Shown in pieces: positions 21,401-27,464 of a stretch of DNA of 27,464 nt. Each line of letters starts with the position of its first letter. Within the stretch, counting starts at the first letter, position 1. Position numbers and translations under genes: made by a program. The stretch is from Apostichopus parvimensis (lineage: Eukaryota > Echinodermata > Holothuroidea > Aspidochirotida > Stichopodidae): positions 1 to 27,464 of the forward strand of contig JXUT01148805.1 in the NCBI GenBank assembly GCA_000934455.1, in the 5' to 3' direction. The notes under the pieces are model-generated. The model made no database searches, had not been told where the DNA came from, and saw only the letters and a program-made list of their open reading frames with translations.

Positions 21401-24400
21401 ATATTTTATTTTTTATTCTATTCAATACTAAAAATTCATGTGAAAGTAGTCCAGTAACTAATTAGAAGTTTCAATCCATATAATGAATCAAAAAGCTGCT
21501 TTAATGCCAAACTGATGATGTCTGAACTTCTGAAGCTACTATCCTAACAATAAACAAGCCCCAAAATACCAATGAGCTTTCTTAAGTCATCAAATTCTTC
21601 CTTGTTTTCATTTGATTTTTATTTCATTTGTATTCCCCACACAATAACAACCTGAAATGTCATCACTAAGCAGAGATTTATTTTAGTTACCTAGTGTCAT
21701 GGTAATAAATTACTTAATTCCACAACTGGAAGGTTGAAAGAAGATGGTGGCATATGGGTCTTGAAATTGTGAATTGACCAACAAACCTTTATTGGTCCTA
21801 GAAATCATCAGAAAATTTATACCTGGAAGCCAAGACCTAATAATTTTGGCTGGTAGAGAAATCATAAGCTACTACACATGGTGGCCAAATTACTGCACAA
21901 GGCAAACAAAACATGCATAACAGTATTCATACAAAGCAAACAGTATTCATACAAAACAAACTTTTCTATCTCCTACTGTACCATAGTTTAGTAGTTTACC
22001 TAAACAAAATTCATACATCTCTCAATTCTGATGCAAAATCTACAACACTTTTCAATATGATCACAATGCAGAACAACATTGTGAAATCAAGTTTGCATTT
22101 GCATCAGAATTCTGCTCATGAAAATTAATTTGGAGTAATTTGTGTGGTAGAGAATCATTAAGCTGCTACACAGGATGGCAAAATTATCATATCAGGAAAT
22201 GTACCCAAAAAATGAATTTATTTCCTTACATGAAACCTTTTATTTTAATTTTTCTCCATAATAGTGCACGCATCTCTCAATTGCGATGAAGAATTTACTC
22301 TAAAATCTAAACGTTTTACTTGTATATATTGGCAATGCTGCACAACATAGTGCAATCAATATTGGATATTGCATCAGAATTCGCTTTGACAATTTTGTTG
22401 ACTCTTGACCATCAAACTTTTATTGGTCCTAGAAATCACCAAAAAATTTATACCTGGAAGACAAAACCTAATAATTTTTGTCTGGTAGAGAAATCATAAG
22501 CTACTACACATTGTGGCCAAATTACTGCACAAGAAAAACAAAACATGCATAACAGTATTCATACAAAACAAACTTTGCTTTCTCCTACCATAATTTACCT
22601 CAACAAAATTCACACATCTCTCAATTGTGATGCAAAATCTACAACACTTTCAATTTTCCTGCAATATGATCACAATGCAGAACAACATTATGAAATCGAG
22701 TTTGCGTTTGCATCAATATTCTGCTCATGAATATTAATTGATCCTAGAAGTCACCATAAAATTTGTGTCTGGAAGCCAAGACCTAATATACAGTAGCTAT
22801 CGGGGAGTAATTTGTCTGGTAGAGAATCATTAAGCTGAGCTACACAGAAAATAAGCATATCAAGAAATGCACAAAAATATGAATTTATTTCCTTACATGA
22901 AACCTTTTATTTTAATTTGTCTCCAAAATAGTTCACGCATCTCTCAATTGCGATGAAGAATCTACTCTAAAATTTAAACATTTTACTGGTAATATATACT
23001 GGCAATGCTGCACAACATAGTGCAATCAATTTTGGATATTGCATCAGAATTCGCCTTGACAATTTTGTTGACTTTACTCTACATTATACAAACTTATGAC
23101 CTTTGACCTCACCTTTGATTCCATTATGACTGTTTGTTGATGCTTCTGTCTTTCTAACAAAGGTTTCTATTGTAAAATTAAGATTCTCCATCTCTAGGAG
23201 TTGTTTTTCTTTCTCTGAGATGAGATTGGTCAGCTCTTGAGAATGTTTCTGCAACAAACCTTTGAGGAAACAAAAAAATATTATTGTAATATTTGCCTTA
23301 ATTTTGATAAAGAAACATGTATGGGAAAGATATAATGTAGATGATAATATGCTGGTGACGTGCTAAACAGCATATATATGTGTTTAAAACACTTTCAAAC
23401 ATATATCTTCAAGAACACTAACTGCCTGAACAGTAAAGTAGCTGTATCTAAGGACTGGGTTGAAGCTGGGAAGATTCAATGGGTGAGAAGCAAGTACTCT
23501 AGGGAACTAACTCTGTGCCCTTGTGGAAGAGAATAACATTTAAAAAATTTTTTTTACAAACTCCATAGCAAACGAAAGAGGCGTTGTTGAAGCATGACAC
23601 AAAAATTGATGCTAAGAAAAACAAATGCAGATGGTCCTAATCATTAAAAGGAAGGACCCATATATATGTTAACAGTCAAATTAAGAACTGTTTATGCTGA
23701 TTATTGACTGACTGAGAATATCTGCCGAAAAAATACAGCAGCATTGAAGTAACAACTTTACTACAGCAGGCATACAGCACTACTACTAGCACTACAGCTA
23801 GCCTAAGTAATTAGTAATACATTACTAAAGCTTTACCCTATATTATTTGAGTCTACTAGGCCTAGGTTAATGCTAGGTATGGAACTGTAATGAGACAACG
23901 TTAGCACAAACGTAGTATGTGTAAGTCATAACACCGTACACTAATAACAAAACTAGTAATGGGGTCATGGCTCTCCATATCAATTTCACTGTAGCCTGTA
24001 GGTAATGTACGCCTACTGCAGCTCGGCTAATACGTTGCACAATACATAGACCGGCGTTAGTGTTTGTAACGATATTAGTAATGGAGTTTCAGTAGCATAG
24101 TTACCTTCACTATCGTAGACACTGATGTATGAAACTCCAACTGCAGCACACCAGACAACAATGTTTGCAACATCACATATTGATACTTTCTCTTCTATAA
24201 ACACTAAACCTAAATGACGAGGAATCTTGTGAAGTGATTTGGATTCATCCAAACATCTTTGTAAAGTTCTTTTTCTGTGGTTGTATTGACTTCGAAGAAC
24301 GTAGTGTTTCTTTCCCCAACTTGGCCACGTACGTACAGCGAGGTTGTATAACCACAGTACCAAATGAACTATATGAAATAGTACCTTGTCGATGAAAGCC

Positions 24401-24402
24401 AT
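18441..24402 (-). CDS. NUS1: Dehydrodolichyl diphosphate synthase complex subunit NUS1 (Nogo-B receptor)
   Basis: NUS1 is the ER-membrane partner of DHDDS; together they form the cis-prenyltransferase that makes the dolichol precursor for N-glycosylation. The exons are 24105-24402 (ATG), 23113-23259, 20847-20996, 19502-19601 and 18441-18531 (TGA). All four joins are GT-AG and phase-consistent, giving 261 residues against 293 in human as I recall it. Residues 5-25 are a hydrophobic anchor ([17 protein letters not shown]), followed by a basic stretch. Cis-prenyltransferase homology starts at about 58 with [11 protein letters not shown], then [20 protein letters not shown]. Exon 3 has [17 protein letters not shown], exon 4 has DPELIFKFG and [13 protein letters not shown], and the C-terminus is RTEQRFGK. 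The RxG motif (RFG, 258-260), which NgBR needs for complex activity, is intact. The catalytic Asp of the first conserved motif is absent, as expected of the non-catalytic subunit. Confidence 0.96.
19602..20464. other. NUS1 intron 3, left part
   Basis: AT-rich intron sequence with a T-homopolymer near 20037-20049. I see no gene or recognised repeat before the SINE. Confidence 0.4.
20465..20780 (+). mobile_element. tRNA-Ser-derived SINE, antisense in NUS1 intron 3
   Basis: A tRNA-like head covers about 20471-20560 with RNA polymerase III box A (tggccgagtgg, 20477-20487) and box B (ggttcgattcc, 20539-20549). The loop tttgaaa would give a UGA anticodon, and a long variable arm fits tRNA-Ser. The acceptor-stem ends pair poorly and a body of about 220 bp follows, so this is a SINE, not a tRNA gene. 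The body includes an ordered tail domain (cataagcccttgctgggttt and gtcgcttaagcgtcgtaaaa, 20691-20746) and ends in gattatt-type short repeats before a G-run. The family name needs a repeat library. Confidence 0.85.
21776..23075. repeat. Nested A-B-A-B duplication in NUS1 intron 2
   Basis: Unit A (about 21776-22128) recurs at about 22407-22735, with shared attggtcctagaaatca, tggtagagaaatcataagc and aacatgcataacagtattc. Unit B (about 22131-22399) recurs at about 22803-23070, sharing ctggtagagaatcattaag and ttgcatcagaattcg. A and B also resemble each other (tggtagagaa.tcat.aagct, ctctcaatt..gatg.a.aatcta, gcatcagaattc), so an older duplication preceded the A-B tandem copy. The second B ends about 40 bp from NUS1 exon 2, on its 3' side in gene orientation. 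No open frame spans it. Confidence 0.85.
23260..24104. other. NUS1 intron 1, no recognised feature
   Basis: Intron sequence with a ctaggcctaggtta word near 23857-23869 and short tac/agc-rich stretches near 23770. No gene is seen. Confidence 0.4.
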
Positions 24403-24683
24403 TGTGGCAACGCTTATGATAGTCTGATTTCTCCTACAAAGTAGGAATAAACTTTATGATAGAGTGAAATCGTGATCATGCGACAAAAGATTCCATTCCA
24501 AGAATAATTTTGGGGTTCCACGACAGTGGACCCGGTAAGTACACGCACACAAATTTGTCACATGCAATACCTGGGAGGTTGCACCGAACAAGAAGAACAC
24601 CTTCAAAAGCGACCTAATCACATAATCATACAATGAACAAGCCACTCTGGTGTGCTATAGATAAGACCTTTGAACTGTGAAAT
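24403..24683 (-). promoter_or_regulatory. NUS1 5' UTR and promoter region
   Basis: Sequence directly upstream of the NUS1 ATG. On the minus strand no TATA box is obvious. The ATG context is cacaATGg, with A at -4, C at -3 and G at +4. The transcription start cannot be placed by eye. Confidence 0.35.
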
Positions 24684-24893
24684 ATGCCGAAAAGTAAAAA
24701 AGCAAGGGGTATGTTCAAACAATATTGTGCAATGCGTATTTCCTGACGAGGAACCAGGAAGGAGGAAGAGTGGGCTAAAGCCCATTTTCGACCTAACAAA
24801 AATTCAAAAGTAGTTGCTAATACAACCAAGCGTTTAGACCAGTGGTGTGCACAATTAAGATTGCAAATGTGGGTTATAATTTCCCCCCGATGA
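24684..24893 (+). pseudogene. Possible small coding remnant with one in-frame TGA
   Basis: An ATG opens MPKSKKARGMFKQYCAMRIS, then TGA at 24744-24746. After that the same frame stays open for 48 codons with protein-like composition (EEEWAKAHFRPNKNSK...TTKRLDQWCAQL) until TGA at 24891-24893. It would be head to head with NUS1. I recognise no family. It may be chance, a decayed gene, or a first exon of an unseen plus-strand gene. Confidence 0.15.
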
Positions 24894-27335
24894 TGTATAG
24901 TTATATAGGAAGAGCCTGGAACTTTTTGGGAGGGCCATAGGCGAGTAACCTTTTTCCCCCTTTTTTTGTAAAGGAGGTGAGTACTACCGTGGGGTCATTG
25001 AAGCCGACTCCCATATAGGGAGTTCTGAATGTGCTTCCCCAGAAATTTTGTTTTACGTCAACGTTCGGTGCATTCTGAAGCACATTTAGCCTTCTATAAG
25101 ATTTATATAGTTCTATAAGTAACCCTAAATGCAAGGTTGTGCAAATAAATACTTGTGTAGTTGAAAAGGTGGAGGGGGGGGGGGGGGAATACTTGTAGCA
25201 GTTGTTCTCATTCTTCCTAGAATGAAAAATTCTCCGACTGCACCACCTTTCCCGACTGACAATGAGAGGTTCGCGCGGGGAATCAAACATCAAAATTTCG
25301 AGGCAACACGTCAAAAGGTCGAGTTACAAATCTGAAAATGTTGAAATTTTGTTTCAAGTTCAAACTTGGAAATTTCGACTTAAATTGTGCTATGTGAAGG
25401 TAAAACCATGCACTCGTGATGTAGAAAATTGTCTGTTAGGTAAAACGTCCGTCGAAATTTTTACATAAAACTTCGACATTCTGCGAAGTCACCATTGTGA
25501 GATGAAATTTCGAGATGGCCACCGTACGTTGCAACTATCGAATTGGAGATCAACCGTGGACGGATGCGACTGACCTGCAGAACAATGTTACTAGTGTCTC
25601 ATTTGACCAAAATCTGCGGCGGAATCATAAATTATGGAAATATTAAATTTTGCATGAAATTCAAAATTGTGACCAAACTTTAATATCATATAACTAGGTC
25701 GTATACTTTTGTAACAGGGTTGATTTATCACCCCCTATAAAATATAACTATAAAGTATTTGATATTAGAAGTAGAGGGCGCGCGACAATAATAAATTTGT
25801 TGCTGTATAACACCTAAAGATGGATCTATACGTTATCGCTCTCTCATATTACAGGATCCTGACCACCCTATTACACTTTGCACCATTTTTCAAGGGGGAT
25901 GTTGATCGATTTCGAGACCTATTGACTTGGTCTTCTGCGACCGACTGCAGTGACTATAGCGTAACGTTTTCTACAAACAATTCAACCAACAAAAGCGGCA
26001 ACTTGCTTTATCATTACAAGTGCATATACACTTTTATTGGCCACAGCCCCAGTAGAACGTCGCCGCCGGGAATGCGGGCACCAAAAAGACGCTCAACACC
26101 CCCATATTCTACGAGAGTCAGAAACTGTTGACTGCAAAACTTGTTAGATTAACTAGATTGATAAAATCACCCTTATGTGAGTTCGTGTTTCCAACAACAA
26201 TTTTCAGTGTGAAATATGTCATATTTTCTTGATAAACCGTAAGAGTTGTCCGACGAACGTCACTCTGGCCCGACATCAAACTTTTTCTGGGGTGCTGATA
26301 CACCCACACATGAAAAAAAGTACACAAAAAAAGTACACACACATCGTGGCGCCCATATGCCAGTAACACACATGTGTAGATTTAATACCCCGCAGTTTGA
26401 AACCAGAGGGTCGGTTTTTTTAGTGCAAGGTAATGGAAATTAGGTAATGGAAATTAGAATTAGAATACATCGGTAATGGAAATTAGATGTACTGTATGCC
26501 ATATACCCCGGCCTCGAGTTAACCTAGATCTTACTATGAAAATTCTCTGGGGTAACACGGTCAACGGGCGGATAATTCTGCTCATTAAAGGCGTGCAAAC
26601 CATCGAAACTTCGCCTTGGTTTGACAACTTACTGCAGCGTTTTTAGCGGGTAGTGTCCTCTCGTAGCGATTGTAAAGCGCAAAAATACATGAAAAAGATA
26701 AATTCAATTTTTCTGGAATGTATTTCGAAGCGTTTGTGGGGGAAATGGCAAAGCCGCCGAGAGCTTTAGCAATTGGTTATATTTCTTATTCTCTCGTAGC
26801 CAACTTTCACCACCAAAAAGAGATGTCAGATAGATGGAATTACAGTTCTCTGGAATCTGAGGAGAAACACCATTCAAAATTAAGAGCTAGAAAAGAGCTA
26901 AGAAATTTATGACTAGAACTGATCGAATCCCGTTCGAACCATGATTTTCTTTGCTGTTTTCTATCGTCTAAAGTTTCTCCGGCCAGTCAGTTTGCCATTC
27001 TTCATTTACCCATATAAAAAATAGTTGTCAGCATGTCTCAAAGACAAAGACCCAAATAAATACAAACACAACAGTAGATCTAAAAATGTGAAATATATTT
27101 TGATTTTGACCTCAGAGTTTTGATTAAATCTGATGATTTTTTTAACTCCAAAATTTTGTTCCATATTTTCAACTAGATAGACCAAAAATGATGGAGAAAA
27201 AAGTTTTCTTGTACGCAATGTGGTACTATTACATACCAAATATGCGATCTGTCCAAGCTTCCCTTGTGATTATGTTTAGGAAGGTGCGTTAGTGTAGAGA
27301 GACAGGTAAGAGGGGAGTGAAGTGAATGTTTATCA
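24894..27335. other. Upstream region with no recognised gene
   Basis: Contains a long G-run at about 25170-25187 and several aaatttcga-type words between 25290 and 25515. A small unrecognised plus-strand frame starts at 25515 (MATVRCNYRIGDQ, about 43 codons). A short direct repeat of ggtaatggaaattag occurs at about 26429, 26444 and 26471. Frames of 60-140 codons exist on both strands (for example 24901-25314 minus and 25820-26131 plus) but show no known motif. Confidence 0.4.
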
Positions 27336-27339
27336 TTTG

Positions 27340-27464
27340 CTGACTTCGAATAACCTTTGACCTCGACCAAATCAATAGGCTTCTTTTACTCAATGTTATA
27401 CACCTTCATGCCAATTATGAGATCTGCCACTGAGCTATCATGTTCACAAGGTTTTCACAATTTG
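27340..27464 (+). repeat. Edge of a dispersed 'TGACCTTTGACCTC'-type repeat
   Basis: From aataacctttgacctcgacc onward, the sequence reads like a dispersed repeat I associate with echinoderm and other marine invertebrate genomes, including the caataggcttcttttactca and ttcacaaggttttcaca portions. It continues past the window edge. The assignment rests on recall of wording, not on a search. Confidence 0.5.

Noticed and set aside
24901..25314. 137-codon minus-strand ORF
   Set aside because: It runs across G/C homopolymers (PPPP, GGK) and shows no recognisable domain or splice structure. It is most likely a chance frame.
1..27464. A single undescribed biological system spanning the window
   Set aside because: The three identifiable genes belong to unrelated, known pathways, and the rest is intronic and repeat DNA. 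I found no gene set suggesting a joint system.

Overview
The window looks like nuclear DNA of a marine invertebrate deuterostome, most likely an echinoderm. Genes are split by introns with GT-AG borders, the DNA is AT-rich, many 'TAGGCCTA' words are scattered through non-coding DNA, and a 'TGACCTTTGACCTC'-type repeat runs off the right edge. The phylum is an inference from repeat texture, not a demonstrated fact. There is no operon, CRISPR array or bacterial feature.

Three conserved single-copy-type genes can be built exon by exon with matching phases. (1) 272-5819, minus: a Mis18-family centromere-licensing protein, closest by eye to OIP5/MIS18B. It has two CxxC motifs, a coiled coil and an unusually long, repeat-containing basic tail. 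(2) 7329-12851, plus: MTRES1 (C6orf203), a mitochondrial S4-domain RNA-binding protein, with three coding exons. (3) 18441-24402, minus: NUS1 (Nogo-B receptor), the non-catalytic subunit of dehydrodolichyl diphosphate synthase, with five exons, 261 residues and the C-terminal RxG motif. Mis18 and MTRES1 are head to head across 1.5 kb; MTRES1 and NUS1 converge across about 5.6 kb.

The accessory content sits in introns and spacers. MTRES1 intron 2 holds a 3.4-kb Ty3/gypsy-like LTR retrotransposon (9187-12570) with paired LTRs, PBS, PPT and target-site duplication. It carries a broken gag and a protease fragment but no reverse transcriptase or integrase. NUS1 intron 3 holds a tRNA-Ser-derived SINE, and NUS1 intron 2 holds a nested A-B-A-B duplication. 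The Mis18/MTRES1 spacer contains a striking 78-bp near-perfect loopless palindrome. A 22-bp minisatellite, a 240-bp duplication, a T-poor homopolymer-rich tract and an inverted-repeat GC island complete the picture.

The three genes act in unrelated processes (centromere, mitochondrial RNA, dolichol synthesis), and nothing in the sequence suggests they form one system. The right-hand 3 kb (24403-27464) and the 12.9-18.4 kb spacer contain no gene I can recognise.
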